A stretch of DNA of 64,000 nucleotides from Bradyrhizobium erythrophlei (GCF_900129425.1 NZ_LT670817.1:7902001-7966000); one strand, 5' to 3'. Positions 36,648 to 45,006 are shown, numbered from the stretch's first letter. Numbers and translations are program-made. Notes: generated by a model not told the origin, from the letters alone.

Positions 36648-37343
36648 TTATTGCCGCAGCAGGATCAGCGGATCGGTGCTGTCGGGCACCCGCCGCCACT
36701 GCGCGTTGTCGTCGGCCTCGAACTGCCAGGTTTCGCCGCTGGCCGACATCAGCAGGATCTGCCCGTGATCGAGCCGCCACTGCGTCGGCGCGAACGCCGC
36801 TATCGCCGGGTCGCATTTCGGCTTGAGAAATACCTGGAAATTATCCTGGCTCGCCTCGGTGTTGGTCAGGGTCAGGCCGCAGATCGATTCGCCGTTGCCG
36901 CGAACCATCGCCCAGTCGCCGATCATCTGATCCATCGACTTGGCCAGCGAGCGCGCGGCGGCAAGATTCTGCAGGATATAGATGCCCTCGCCCTGTCGCA
37001 GGCCCTCGAAAATCCCGGTCTCGACTTCGGTGAAGTCGATCACCGACTCGCCGGCGGCATCCTGCAGCCGGACGATATCCAGTCCCTTGATGCTCCAGGC
37101 CGTGATGTCCTTGGTGAACGGCAGCGCCGCCGGACAGCCGGGCTCGAGTTCAAGCTTCAACCCCTGCGGCGTGGAATCGCTCTTCAGCGTGACCACGCAG
37201 GTCTTGCTGCGTTCGGTGGTCGAGAGCTCCCACTGGCCGATCATCTCTTTCTTCAAGGTGGCGGCGTCCTGCGCCCGCGCCGCCGATCCGCAGGCGACCC
37301 ACGCCAACAGTGCCGCAAGCGCAATGGAAGGACGCCCTCTCAT
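36648..37343 (-). CDS. AprI/Inh-like metalloprotease inhibitor with two tandem domains
   Basis: Predicted 231-residue exported protein; signal peptide about 1-24 (LAWVACGSAARAQD). Two repeats are visible: MIGQWELSTTERSKTCVVTL (about 35-54) and MIGDWAMVRGNGESICGLTL (about 140-160). Each is followed by a partner Cys (LELEPGCPAAL and FLKPKCDPAI) and a beta-rich stretch. Single-domain AprI/Inh inhibitors of serralysin proteases are about 105-130 residues with one disulfide, so this is a doubled form. It is the last gene of the ABC-transporter operon and its start overlaps the preceding stop (ATGA). Inhibitor function is inferred from the family only. Confidence 0.75.
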   Translation of the reverse strand: MRGRPSIALAALLAWVACGSAARAQDAATLKKEMIGQWELSTTERSKTCVVTLKSDSTPQGLKLELEPGCPAALPFTKDITAWSIKGLDIVRLQDAAGESVIDFTEVETGIFEGLRQGEGIYILQNLAAARSLAKSMDQMIGDWAMVRGNGESICGLTLTNTEASQDNFQVFLKPKCDPAIAAFAPTQWRLDHGQILLMSASGETWQFEADDNAQWRRVPDSTDPLILLRQ

Positions 37344-38332
37344 CAGCGACCCTTTGCCGGGGTTTCTGCAACCGGCGTCAGCGGACCCTTGCCGGCGAAC
37401 CAGGTCTTGAGATTGTCGACCACCAGTTGATCCATGGCGTTGCGCGTCACCACCGACGCCGAGCCGATGTGCGGAAGCAGCACCACGTTCTGCATGGCGC
37501 GCAATTCCTCCGGCACCGCCGGTTCGTTGGCGAACACGTCGAGCCCCGCGGCCAGGATCGTCCCCGACTTCAGCGCCGCGATCAGCGCCGGCTCGTCGAT
37601 CACCGAACCGCGCGCCACGTTGATGATCACGCCGCGCGGCCCGAGCGCCTTCATGACGTCGGTGTTGATCATCTTCGCGGTCGAAGCGCCGCCCGGGAGG
37701 ATGAGAATCAGCGTATCGACCGCCTTCGCCATCTCGATCAGATCGGGATAATGCCTGTACGACACCCCGGGCGCCGGGTTGCGCGAGTGATAGACCACGG
37801 GAACGCGCGACGCCTCGAGCCGGCGCCCGATCGCCTGGCCGATCCGGCCCATGCCCACCATCCCGATTTTGCGATCCCTGAGCGAACCGACGCTCAGGGG
37901 AAAATTCTGTGTCGTCCACAGGCCGGAACGCAGGTAGCGGTCGGCCTTGATGAACTCGCGCAGGGTCGCGATCAGAAGGCCCATGGCGATATCGGCGACC
38001 TCTTCGGTCAGGACGTCAGGGGTATTGGTGACGACGATATTGTGGTCGCGGGCATAATTGGCGTCGACGTGATCGTAGCCGACGCCGAACGAGGAGACGA
38101 TCTCGAGTTTCGGGAAACGCGCCAGCGTCTTGCTGTCGCCGCCCACCGAATTGTAGGTAATCGCGGCGCCGCGGATTTTTTCCGCGGCCGCCGGCGTCAA
38201 CCGCTCGAGGTCGGCAACGGTTTCGAACGAATGCAGCACGAACTGGTCGGAAAAGCCGTTGTCGACGATCGGCTTGCTCGGCCCATAGATCAGCAAATCG
38301 ATCTTCTCCGAAGAAATATTCCCGCCAGCCAT
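37343..38332 (-). CDS. D-2-hydroxyacid dehydrogenase, NAD(P)-dependent
   Basis: Predicted 329-residue cytoplasmic enzyme. The catalytic domain comes first (NSVGGDSKTL; VSSFGVGYDHVD). The nucleotide-binding domain follows, with GMVGMGRIGQAIGRRL and SRNP, suggesting NADP preference by the Arg after strand 2. The catalytic residues are Arg in NVARGSVIDE, Glu in FANEPAVPE and His in LLPHIGSAS. The family includes glyoxylate/hydroxypyruvate reductases. It overlaps the permease upstream and the inhibitor downstream (both ATGA), so all are made from one message. A 2-oxo or 2-hydroxy acid linked to the transported compound is a reasonable guess. Confidence 0.9.
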   Translation of the reverse strand: MAGGNISSEKIDLLIYGPSKPIVDNGFSDQFVLHSFETVADLERLTPAAAEKIRGAAITYNSVGGDSKTLARFPKLEIVSSFGVGYDHVDANYARDHNIVVTNTPDVLTEEVADIAMGLLIATLREFIKADRYLRSGLWTTQNFPLSVGSLRDRKIGMVGMGRIGQAIGRRLEASRVPVVYHSRNPAPGVSYRHYPDLIEMAKAVDTLILILPGGASTAKMINTDVMKALGPRGVIINVARGSVIDEPALIAALKSGTILAAGLDVFANEPAVPEELRAMQNVVLLPHIGSASVVTRNAMDQLVVDNLKTWFAGKGPLTPVAETPAKGR

Positions 38333-39168
38333 CAGTTTTCCTTTCCAAGCGCGCTCTCGTGCCAGCGCCGCAACAGCAGATGCGAGGTTAGCGCCAGCAG
38401 CCCATAAATGACAATCCCGGCGGCCGAGAGCAACAGCAAGGCTGCGAACATCCGGGGAATGTTGAGACGATAGCCGGATTCGGCGATTCGATAGGCGAGG
38501 CCGGAACCGGCGCCGGCGGAGCCCGCCGCGATTTCGGCGACCACCGCCCCGATCAGCGACAACCCGCCCGCGATCCGCAATCCGCCGAGCATGAACGGCA
38601 ATGCCGCGGGCACCTTGAGATAGACCAGGGTCTGCAGCCGCGACGCGCCGTAAAGCTGAAACAGGCCGGCCAGATTGCGATCCACCGAATTCAGCCCGAG
38701 CGTGGTGTTGGACAGCACCGGAAAGAATCCGACGATCCAGGCGCAGACGATCACCGCGGTCTGCTGCGGCAGATAGATCAACAGCAGCGGCGCGATCGCG
38801 ATCACCGGCGTGACCTGCAGGATGACGGCATAGGGAAACAGTGAATATTCCAGCCATTTCGATTGATTGAACAACAGCGCCAGGGCGACGCCGCCGACGC
38901 CGGCGGCCACGAAGCCTTCGAACGTGGTCTTCAGCGTGGTCAAAAGCGATTGCGACAACACCGGCCAGTCCGCAATCAGCGTCTGGAACACCGCGCCTGG
39001 GCCGGGCAGGACATAGGGCGGGATATTGTTCAGCCGCACCACCAGATCCCACACCACGATGCCGGCCGCGAGCACGACGATGGGCAGCAGGATCCGGACA
39101 AGGCGCAGCGTGCGGCTGTCCGGGGCAGCCTGCGCGGCGGACAATGGCGGTGTCTGCAGGGAGTTCAT
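38332..39168 (-). CDS. NitT/TauT-type ABC transporter permease
   Basis: Predicted 278-residue inner-membrane permease of the SsuC/TauC/NrtB family with six hydrophobic segments. The EAA-like loop is AGLFQLYGASRLQTLVYLKV followed by PAALPFMLGGLRI. The start at 39168 overlaps the end of the ATPase gene by four bases. Works with the adjacent ATPase and NMT1-like binding protein to import a small organic compound. Confidence 0.92.
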   Translation of the reverse strand: MNSLQTPPLSAAQAAPDSRTLRLVRILLPIVVLAAGIVVWDLVVRLNNIPPYVLPGPGAVFQTLIADWPVLSQSLLTTLKTTFEGFVAAGVGGVALALLFNQSKWLEYSLFPYAVILQVTPVIAIAPLLLIYLPQQTAVIVCAWIVGFFPVLSNTTLGLNSVDRNLAGLFQLYGASRLQTLVYLKVPAALPFMLGGLRIAGGLSLIGAVVAEIAAGSAGAGSGLAYRIAESGYRLNIPRMFAALLLLSAAGIVIYGLLALTSHLLLRRWHESALGKEN

Positions 39169-39980
39169 GAGCCGGACTGCCCTGGACAGGACGGCGCCAG
39201 CGCGTGCGAAACCTGGCGGCAATAGCCGGCATATTCGGCGGAGGTGCGAAACTCCTCGCCGCGCGGCTCCGGCGTGTCGATGCGAATCTCGGCGCTGAAG
39301 CGGCCGGGCCGCGATGTCATCACCACCACCCGCTGCGACAGATACACCGACTCGAACACCGAATGGGTGACGAAGATGACGGTCTTGCGCAAATTGCGCC
39401 ACAGCGCCAGCAGATCGTTGTTGAGCCGGAAACGGGTGATCTCGTCGAGGGCTGCGAACGGCTCATCCATCAACAGGATATCCGGGTCGGTCACCAGTGC
39501 GCGCGCCAGCGACACCCGCATCTTCATGCCGCCGGACAATTCGCGGGGATAAGCGTCGGCGAATTCGGCAAGTCCCACCTGCGTCAACGCCTGATCGACG
39601 CGGGCGTTCGCTTCGGCGGCCGGTGCGCGCGCCAGTTTGAGCGGCAACCGCACATTCTCGCGCACACTGGTCCATGGCATCAGCGTCGGCTCCTGGAACA
39701 CGAAGCCGATGGCATGCCCGGCGCGTGGCGGACCGGCACGATTTGAAACACTGACCGTGCCCGAGGTCGGCGCGCTGAGGCCTGCGATCAGCCGCAACGC
39801 CGTCGATTTTCCGCACCCCGATGCGCCGAGCAGCGACACGAATTCGCCTTTGCCGACGTCGAGGTCGAACGGCCCCAGCGCCATGACGCCGCTGTCATAG
39901 ACCTTGGTGACCCCGCGCAGGCTCACCGCGAGGCCGGCCGTGCGGGATTCGATCTCGGACAAGGCTGCGGTCTCGACCAT
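39165..39980 (-). CDS. NitT/TauT-type ABC transporter ATPase
   Basis: ABC ATPase of 271 residues with Walker A GASGCGKST, Q-loop FVFQEPTLMPW, signature LSGGMKMRVSLARAL, Walker B DILLMDEPFAALDE and switch His FVTHS. The GFVFQEPTLMPW and LSGGM pattern is that of SsuB/TauB-like importers. It starts 11 bases after the binding-protein stop and overlaps the permease gene. Confidence 0.93.
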   Translation of the reverse strand: MVETAALSEIESRTAGLAVSLRGVTKVYDSGVMALGPFDLDVGKGEFVSLLGASGCGKSTALRLIAGLSAPTSGTVSVSNRAGPPRAGHAIGFVFQEPTLMPWTSVRENVRLPLKLARAPAAEANARVDQALTQVGLAEFADAYPRELSGGMKMRVSLARALVTDPDILLMDEPFAALDEITRFRLNNDLLALWRNLRKTVIFVTHSVFESVYLSQRVVVMTSRPGRFSAEIRIDTPEPRGEEFRTSAEYAGYCRQVSHALAPSCPGQSGS

Positions 39981-39991
39981 CGGCCTGCGTC

Positions 39992-41014
39992 CTAATTCTT
40001 CGGCCGCAGATCGAGACCGACACCCTTGTTGATGAAGCGAAGCGTGTAGGATTTGCGGAAGTCGATATCCGGGCGCACCACGCCGGCCCGCACCATCTTG
40101 TCGAAGAAGCTCGTCACCCGGACGTCGCTCATGGCGCCGATGCCGTCGTGCAGGGAGTCGCCGGAATCGACAATGCCGTATTCCTTCATCGCGGCCACCG
40201 AGTAGGCCAGCAGCTCGTCGGTCATCTCCGGATTGAGCTTCTTGATCAGGGCGTTACCAGCCGCGTTGTCGCCGTACAAATAATGATACCAGCCGATGAT
40301 CGAGGCGTCGACGAAACGCTGCACCAGGTCCGGCTTCTTGTCGATGAGGTCACGACGGGTCTCGATCAAGGTCGAGTAGCTGTTCAAGCCATAGTCCGCC
40401 AGCAGGATGATGCCCGGTTTGAATCCGCCGGATTTTTCGACCGCGAACGGCTCCGAGGAGACATAGCCCTGCATCGCGCTCTGCTTGTTCACCAGAAACG
40501 GCTGCGGGTTGAATGTGTAGGGCCTGACTTTGTCCTCGCTGAATCCATATTCGGACTTCAGCCATTGAAAGTAGCTGGTAATCCCTTCCTTGGACACCAA
40601 CAGCGTCAGCGGCTTGAGGTCTTCGAGTTTCGTGACCTTGGATTCCGGATGGGTCAGGAAAACCTGCGGATCCTTCTGGAAGATGGCGGCGACCGTCACC
40701 AGCGGCACGTTGTTGGCGACCGCGTCGAACGACATCAGCGTGTTCGCGGCCATGAAGAAGTCGAGCTTGCCGGCAATCAGCAGTATGCGGTTGTTGTCGT
40801 TGGGGCCACCCGGCACGATGGTGACGTCGAGCCCGTAATTCTTGTAGGTGCCGTCGGCCAGGGCCTGGAAAAACCCGCCATGCTCGGCCTCGGGGACCCA
40901 GTTGGTCCCGAACGAGACCTTGTCCAGCGTGGTTTGGGCGGCCGCAGGGGAGAGCGCCACCAGAACAGCCACAAAAGCGGCCGTTAACGCTCGCGGCAAA
41001 AGGGCCGGGTTCAT
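39992..41014 (-). CDS. ABC transporter substrate-binding protein, NMT1/THI5-like
   Basis: Predicted 340-residue periplasmic binding protein. The signal peptide ends near residue 26 (ALSPAAAQT). The mature start VSFGTNWVPEAEHGGFFQAL then GLDVTIVPGGPNDNNR is the usual NMT1/THI5-like form seen with pyrimidine, thiamine-precursor, taurine or aromatic ligands. The start at 41014 opens the signal peptide; an ATG at 41044 is an alternative. It is the first gene of the minus-strand operon and is divergent, 114 bases apart, from the creatininase-family gene. The pair suggests import followed by amide-ring hydrolysis (inference). Confidence 0.9.
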   Translation of the reverse strand: MNPALLPRALTAAFVAVLVALSPAAAQTTLDKVSFGTNWVPEAEHGGFFQALADGTYKNYGLDVTIVPGGPNDNNRILLIAGKLDFFMAANTLMSFDAVANNVPLVTVAAIFQKDPQVFLTHPESKVTKLEDLKPLTLLVSKEGITSYFQWLKSEYGFSEDKVRPYTFNPQPFLVNKQSAMQGYVSSEPFAVEKSGGFKPGIILLADYGLNSYSTLIETRRDLIDKKPDLVQRFVDASIIGWYHYLYGDNAAGNALIKKLNPEMTDELLAYSVAAMKEYGIVDSGDSLHDGIGAMSDVRVTSFFDKMVRAGVVRPDIDFRKSYTLRFINKGVGLDLRPKN

Positions 41015-41128
41015 GATTGGACTCCGTCGATCGTTCTGGCCCATGATAGGAAGCACGGGACGTTGGTTACCGCCCTCGTAATGCATTCAAATGGCCTTGC
41101 AAGTCCACCCCGGGAAACACTTCGCGCG

Positions 41129-41941
41129 ATGACTTCAATTGTTCCTCCCCGCGATTGGACCGACATTCACTGGCCCGACATATCCGGGGCGGCGGCGCGA
41201 TGGATCGCGGTGTTGCCGCTGGCGGCGACCGAGCAGCACGGTCCGCATTTGCCTGTCGGCACCGACGTCATGATCGCGCAGGCCTATCTGGCGCGGGTGC
41301 GCGAACTTTTACCCGACGCCATTCCGGCGACGTTCCTGCCGCTGCAGCCCGTGGGGATTTCCACCGAGCACATCGATTATCCGGGGACGCTGACCCTGCC
41401 GACCGAGATTGCGCTGAAAACATGGATGGCGCTCGGTGAATGCGTCGCGCGCGCCGGGCTCAAAAAGCTGGTCATGGTCACCAGCCATGGCGGCAACAGT
41501 GCGGCCATGACCCTTGTCGCGCAGGATCTGCGCGCGAAATATGGACTGCTCGCGGTGACCACCGGATGGTCTCGCTTTGGTGCCCCGGATGGATTGTTTC
41601 CGACGGAAGAAGTGCGTCATGGCGTGCATGGCGGCGCGGTCGAGACCTCGATCATGCTGGCGCGATACAAGCAGCAGGTGCGCGGTGACGCGATCGCCGA
41701 TTTTCGTCCGGCCGGGATCGCGATGGAAAAGGATTATCGCTGGCTTTCCGCGCACCGGCCGGCGCCGTTCGCCTGGCAGGCCCAGGACCTGCACCCGAGC
41801 GGCGCCGCCGGCGATGCTACGCTCGCCACCGCGGGGAAAGGCGAAATCCTGATCGAGCACGGCGCGCGCGCATTCTGTGAATTGCTCGCCGACGTCGATC
41901 GATTCGATCCGGAAACGCTCGCGCCCGGCCCCAAAAACTGA
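41129..41941 (+). CDS. Creatininase family amidohydrolase
   Basis: Predicted 270-residue zinc-dependent amidohydrolase of the creatininase family. Metal-binding motifs: LPLAATEQHGPHLPVGTD (Glu, His, Asp), TSHGGNSAAM (His) and HGGAVETSIML (Glu). Relatives open cyclic amides, such as creatinine, or deformylate flavin-like precursors (MftE, FAPy hydrolases). The ATG at 41129 starts MTSIVPPRDWTDIHWPDI; the upstream frame lacks domain content. It is divergent from the ABC operon and may act on the imported compound. Confidence 0.9.
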   Translation: MTSIVPPRDWTDIHWPDISGAAARWIAVLPLAATEQHGPHLPVGTDVMIAQAYLARVRELLPDAIPATFLPLQPVGISTEHIDYPGTLTLPTEIALKTWMALGECVARAGLKKLVMVTSHGGNSAAMTLVAQDLRAKYGLLAVTTGWSRFGAPDGLFPTEEVRHGVHGGAVETSIMLARYKQQVRGDAIADFRPAGIAMEKDYRWLSAHRPAPFAWQAQDLHPSGAAGDATLATAGKGEILIEHGARAFCELLADVDRFDPETLAPGPKN

Positions 41942-42087
41942 CGGCACTCCCATAACCGTCTGTAATAGCTGAACAACTATCGTTACCCAGAATTAATAGA
42001 ACGCCGCTCGAACCGGATTCGAAGAGGCTCCGTCCAACTGGGCATGCGGACCATAACGGACCCGCGCTCAACCGGATGGAGTTTCTG

Positions 42088-42306
42088 ATGTCGATCAAGT
42101 CGAGAATTGCCGCGCTCGCGCTCGCCGCACTTGCCGTCACCGGCAGCATCGCGTCCACCACCACCCAGGCCGAAGCCAGGGGCCTCGGCTGGGGCATCGG
42201 AGCCGGCCTGATTGGCGCAGCCGTGGTCGGCAGCGCGATCGCCGCCAGCAACGACGGTTACTATTACGGCGGCTATCGCCGCTGCGGCTGGGTCCGCCTG
42301 TCCTAG
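42088..42306 (+). CDS. Small exported Gly/Ala-rich protein
   Basis: Predicted 72-residue protein with a signal peptide (SRIAALALAALAVTGSIAST; cut near QAEA) and a short mature part of Gly-rich hydrophobic sequence (GLGWGIGAGLIGAAVVGSAI) ending in Tyr/Gly (YYYGGYRRCGWVRLS). Such proteins are numerous in Bradyrhizobium and of unknown role. The ATG at 42088 has GGAG seven bases upstream; an in-frame ATG at 42076 is possible. Confidence 0.7.
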   Translation: MSIKSRIAALALAALAVTGSIASTTTQAEARGLGWGIGAGLIGAAVVGSAIAASNDGYYYGGYRRCGWVRLS

Positions 42307-42604
42307 TCACTGATTTCGTTAATAAATTCCGCTAGTTACCTACGCTGTTACCTACATCTCTCATCCGGGCATGGCAGGGAATAGCAAGGTAACGGGTTGA
42401 AAAATCGGCTCGTCCGTGCTAAGCAACATTCAGTTCTGCAATCTCGCTACCGGAAAAAGCGCCTTGTTTTAAGCGCCTCTTGGCCGGGCCCGGAAGGGCT
42501 GGCGATCAAGACTGTAGACGCTGCCCGAGATGCCGCCCCCTCGGCACGGGATCAACAGCCAAAGCACGTGTGAGGCATGGGTTCTCCAGTTTTTGGAGGG
42601 CTCT
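42307..42604. other. Left edge of the accessory region; no gene seen
   Basis: About 300 bases without a supportable frame. GTTACCTAC occurs twice, 12 bases apart (42335 and 42347), and GGTAACGGG lies near 42390. These could be recombinase or excisionase arm sites, given the recombination genes that follow. No complete tRNA is present. Confidence 0.35.
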
Positions 42605-42889
42605 ATGCCCCTGCTAGAAGTCAAATCCATTGAACCGTTTGCTATGTCGCCGGTGGCTGCCGGTGCCTCGCTGTCTCTGACGAAACGCCAGATTTATAAC
42701 CTGATCACCGATGGCGTGTTGATCGCCAAGCGATCAGGCTCGCGGACGCTCGTCGATTTCGAGAGCGTCAAAAAATACTACGCGTCGTTGCCATTGAAGA
42801 CAGTCAGCGCGTCGATACCGAACGCGCCTCAGTGCATCGGCGCGGCGCCCGCGCGGCGCCGTACCGTGCGCAGCGCGGCGAGGACCTGA
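42605..42889 (+). CDS. Excisionase-like helix-turn-helix protein
   Basis: Predicted 94-residue DNA-binding protein of the MerR/excisionase (HTH_17) type: GASLSLTKRQIYNLITDGVL then IAKRSGSRTLVDFESVKKYY is the typical winged helix of phage and island Xis proteins. The C-terminal tail is short and basic (ARRRTVRSAART). GGAGGG lies eight bases before the ATG. A tyrosine integrase remnant lies 180 bases downstream, in line with an xis-int module. Confidence 0.75.
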   Translation: MPLLEVKSIEPFAMSPVAAGASLSLTKRQIYNLITDGVLIAKRSGSRTLVDFESVKKYYASLPLKTVSASIPNAPQCIGAAPARRRTVRSAART

Positions 42890-43065
42890 TGATGACATCC
42901 CTCAGAACAGAGAACGAAGGAAGGCAGGCCCGCCTTGGCGGTCTGTAGTGTTCACAGCTCCCACCGATTTTGCGAAGAATTTTGAAGCTGCATTGAAGCG
43001 AGCGTAGACTTTGAAGTCGAGCGCGACCTGCAAGGGTTCGTATTTTGTGAACTCAATCGCGCTAG

Positions 43066-43632
43066 TCGGCAAAGCTAGCGGCAGCGATCCTCGGAGCCGC
43101 GTTAGCTGAGAAAGATCCTGTCCGGAGATGGGTGCCTTGGATCGGGGCATACTCCGGGGCTCGAGTTTCTGAGATTTGCCAGTTGCGAGCAGAGGACGTC
43201 CTTCAGATCGAAGATATCTGGTGCATGAAACTCGATCCTGAAGTTGGCTCGTTGAAAACGAGTGGGTCGGAGCGCATTATTCCTGTGCACCCCGCGCTCA
43301 TTGAAAATGGTTTTTTGAAATTCGTGGCGACGATTAAGTCAGGACCGCTCTTTGCGGCGCTGTCACCGGACAAGTTTGGTAAGCGCGGCGGAAATGGCAC
43401 GAAAGTCATCGGTCGGTTCGTTCGCCAACTTGGTCTAACAGACACGCGACTTTCGCCGAGCCATTCGTGGCGCCATCGCATTAAGACTTTGGGCCGGAAA
43501 TTTGCACTAGCTCCGGACATTCTAGATGCCATAACCGGTCATAGCGCCCGATCTGATGGAGACTCGTACGGAGAGGTTCCCATTGACGCCCTCCTAAGGG
43601 AATTATCCAAAATCCCCAGACTTGAACTGTAG
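43066..43632 (+). pseudogene. Tyrosine integrase, C-terminal catalytic part only
   Basis: An in-frame stretch of about 188 codons from just after a stop at 43063. It shows the catalytic Arg in WIGAYSGARVSEICQLR, LKTSGSERIIPVHP, the HxxR box SHSWRHRIKTLGRKF and the box with Tyr (ITGHSARSDGDSYGEVPID). The DNA-arm and core-binding domains (normally another 200 residues) are missing, so it is 5' truncated. It ends nine bases before a tRNA-Ser-like 3' end, the position expected for an island integrase at its att site. Confidence 0.8.
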
Positions 43633-43640
43633 GATGAGGC

Positions 43641-43664
43641 GTTCGAATCCCTCCCTCTCCGCCA
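43641..43664 (+). other. Attachment-site scar: 3' end of tRNA-Ser
   Basis: The 24 bases GTTCGAATCCCTCCCTCTCC plus GCCA equal the T-loop to CCA end of a tRNA-Ser whose acceptor would start GGAGAGG. The T-stem 5' side (GAGGC) no longer pairs fully and no D or anticodon arm precedes, so this is not a tRNA gene. Next to an integrase remnant it is best read as attL or attR. The intact tRNA-Ser should be elsewhere in the genome. Confidence 0.7.
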
Positions 43665-43795
43665 CGAACTTATGCAAGCGCCTCCACCCCACACCCCGTT
43701 TTGGGTGGTTCCGCCTGTTTTAGATCTCCGAAGCTGGCCGGGTCTTAGACTCTTGGGCACGCCATTTCGACGATGAGACTGAGCGTGCGACGTCT

Positions 43796-43854
43796 TCCAG
43801 CTTGCGGCCAATATGGGGACTTCGATGGAGATGCTGGAGGACATCTTCCAGTAA
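43796..43854 (+). pseudogene. Tail of a second tyrosine recombinase
   Basis: The frame FQLAANMGTSMEMLEDIFQ with a stop at 43852-43854 resembles the C-terminal box of phage-type integrases (LAxNMGTSxEMIExxY). The Tyr position has changed and nothing upstream is in frame. It is 130 bases after the first att scar, so recombinases were probably acquired more than once. Confidence 0.45.
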
Positions 43855-44051
43855 GAGCCAATGCAGGACCGACAGATGGCACCTCCAGATTCTCGCCCGA
43901 TAAAAACAATTGAAAAAATCCCCCGCGCAGGAGCAAATTTTTCCGCTTCAAAATCCTAAATACTCTGCAGACCTCCGACTTTTGATGGATTGGCCACTCA
44001 AGCGAACCTGCTGCAGAGGGTTTACGTCATGCGCGCCGCATCAAGCCGCAT

Positions 44052-44485
44052 ATGGTCACCAAGAAGGGTGACACTCGCCCGTGGTACGACATTGAGGCGT
44101 CAGTGTCCGCCAAGCGGCGGATACGAGCAGACAAACAGAAAGCCGCTGTGGAACGCTCGCAAGCCAGGACACGGGAATGCAGCCGATACCGTCCCCTGCC
44201 CGGCCGATCGATCGCGGATCGCATGTTGCAGGCTATGCAGCCTGGTGCTTGGTTCGGAATGGGCGATATCGCGAGGATGGCCGGCGTCGATCGGAGCGCA
44301 CGCGGCAAGGTCCACCAAGTGTTGCTCCGGCGCCGTTGGATCGAAAAAGCCGTTAACCCGCGTTCCGTGGCAAGCTCGACCCCTGGCAGATCCTGGCTGG
44401 CGCTGAACCCGAACCGCAGCACCTCTATCGGCTGACGGAATTGGGGTTGCGGGTCAAAGCAGTTTTCCCGAGCGAAACGCGCTGA
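44052..44485 (+). pseudogene. Frameshifted winged-helix-like protein, unknown function
   Basis: The first frame runs 44052-44435. It contains IADRMLQAMQPGAWFGMGDI then ARMAGVDRSARGKVHQVLLR, which looks like a small DNA-binding winged helix, and loses sense after EKAVNP. In another frame the sequence continues as FRGKLDPWQILAGAEPEPQH then LYRLTELGLRVKAVFPSE and a stop at 44483. Loss of one base in the CCC run at the join (about 44356) would explain it. Either a recent frameshift or a sequencing error in a homopolymer. Confidence 0.5.
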
Positions 44486-44505
44486 TTAACGCGGCGGCGC
44501 GACTG

Positions 44506-44676
44506 TTATTTGTCCTCTTGCGCGAATGCGCGCCACAAGGCGCCGAACACAAACAAGATGCCGAAGAAGGCACCGTGGCCGTAGCCACTGGCGGACCCAT
44601 CGTCGCGCCAAAGATGTGGCACGTTGTAAATCAACATTGTTATGCCGAGTGCGGCCAAAATCGCGGCTGGTTTCAT
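44506..44676 (-). CDS. Small membrane protein of 56 residues
   Basis: Minus-strand frame from ATG at 44676: MKPAAILAALGITMLIYNVP, then HLWRDDGSASGYGHGAFFGI and LFVFGALWRAFAQEDK. Two hydrophobic helices (about 3-18 and 36-52) flank a polar Gly/Asp loop, which is a coherent small membrane protein. The overlapping longer frame in the same area has no such character. Function unknown. Confidence 0.6.
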   Translation of the reverse strand: MKPAAILAALGITMLIYNVPHLWRDDGSASGYGHGAFFGILFVFGALWRAFAQEDK

Positions 44677-44742
44677 CTCGAAAGTCCGACCGGCTACACG
44701 CGATCCCGCGCCACATGGCGCGGGAAGAATGTCTGTTTTAGC

Positions 44743-45006
44743 TTATATGGTGCGCTTTTTCTTGCCGGTCTTCCGTTTGGCCTGTGAGGCCGTGGCGCGC
44801 TTCGTCTTATAAGATTGGATCCTCTCCAGCATCAGGAGAGCGATTTCCATTGGCACCAAGCCTTCGATGTCGGCAAAACCGCCGGCCTCGATCTGTTTGA
44901 TGCTGAACACCGGCTCAAAGTTGGCCCAGTCAATTTTGATTGGCCGCGGCATCTCTTCCTCTGCTCTCTCGACAATTCTCGGAACGAACGGAATTATGTT
45001 TGTCAT
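44743..45006 (-). CDS. Hypothetical 87-residue protein
   Basis: From ATG at 45006: MTNIIPFVPRIVERAEEEMP, then an acidic-aromatic middle (FEPVFSIKQIEAGGFADIEG) and a strongly basic tail (KRATASQAKRKTGKKKRTI). The helix LVPMEIALLMLERIQ may mediate contact. It is not recognised. AGGCACACCC precedes the start without a strong ribosome site. Confidence 0.55.
   Translation of the reverse strand: MTNIIPFVPRIVERAEEEMPRPIKIDWANFEPVFSIKQIEAGGFADIEGLVPMEIALLMLERIQSYKTKRATASQAKRKTGKKKRTI

Noticed and set aside
42902..43150. Minus-strand 82-codon frame next to the integrase
   Set aside because: Its first third is antisense to the integrase. The rest (IEFTKYEPLQVALDFKVYAR) looks protein-like but matches nothing I recognise; it may be a fragment of a lost gene. 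Not strong enough to list.
43635..43664. A tRNA-Ser gene
   Set aside because: Only the T-loop and acceptor 3' side are present. The D arm, anticodon arm and 5' acceptor strand are missing, so it was listed as an att scar.
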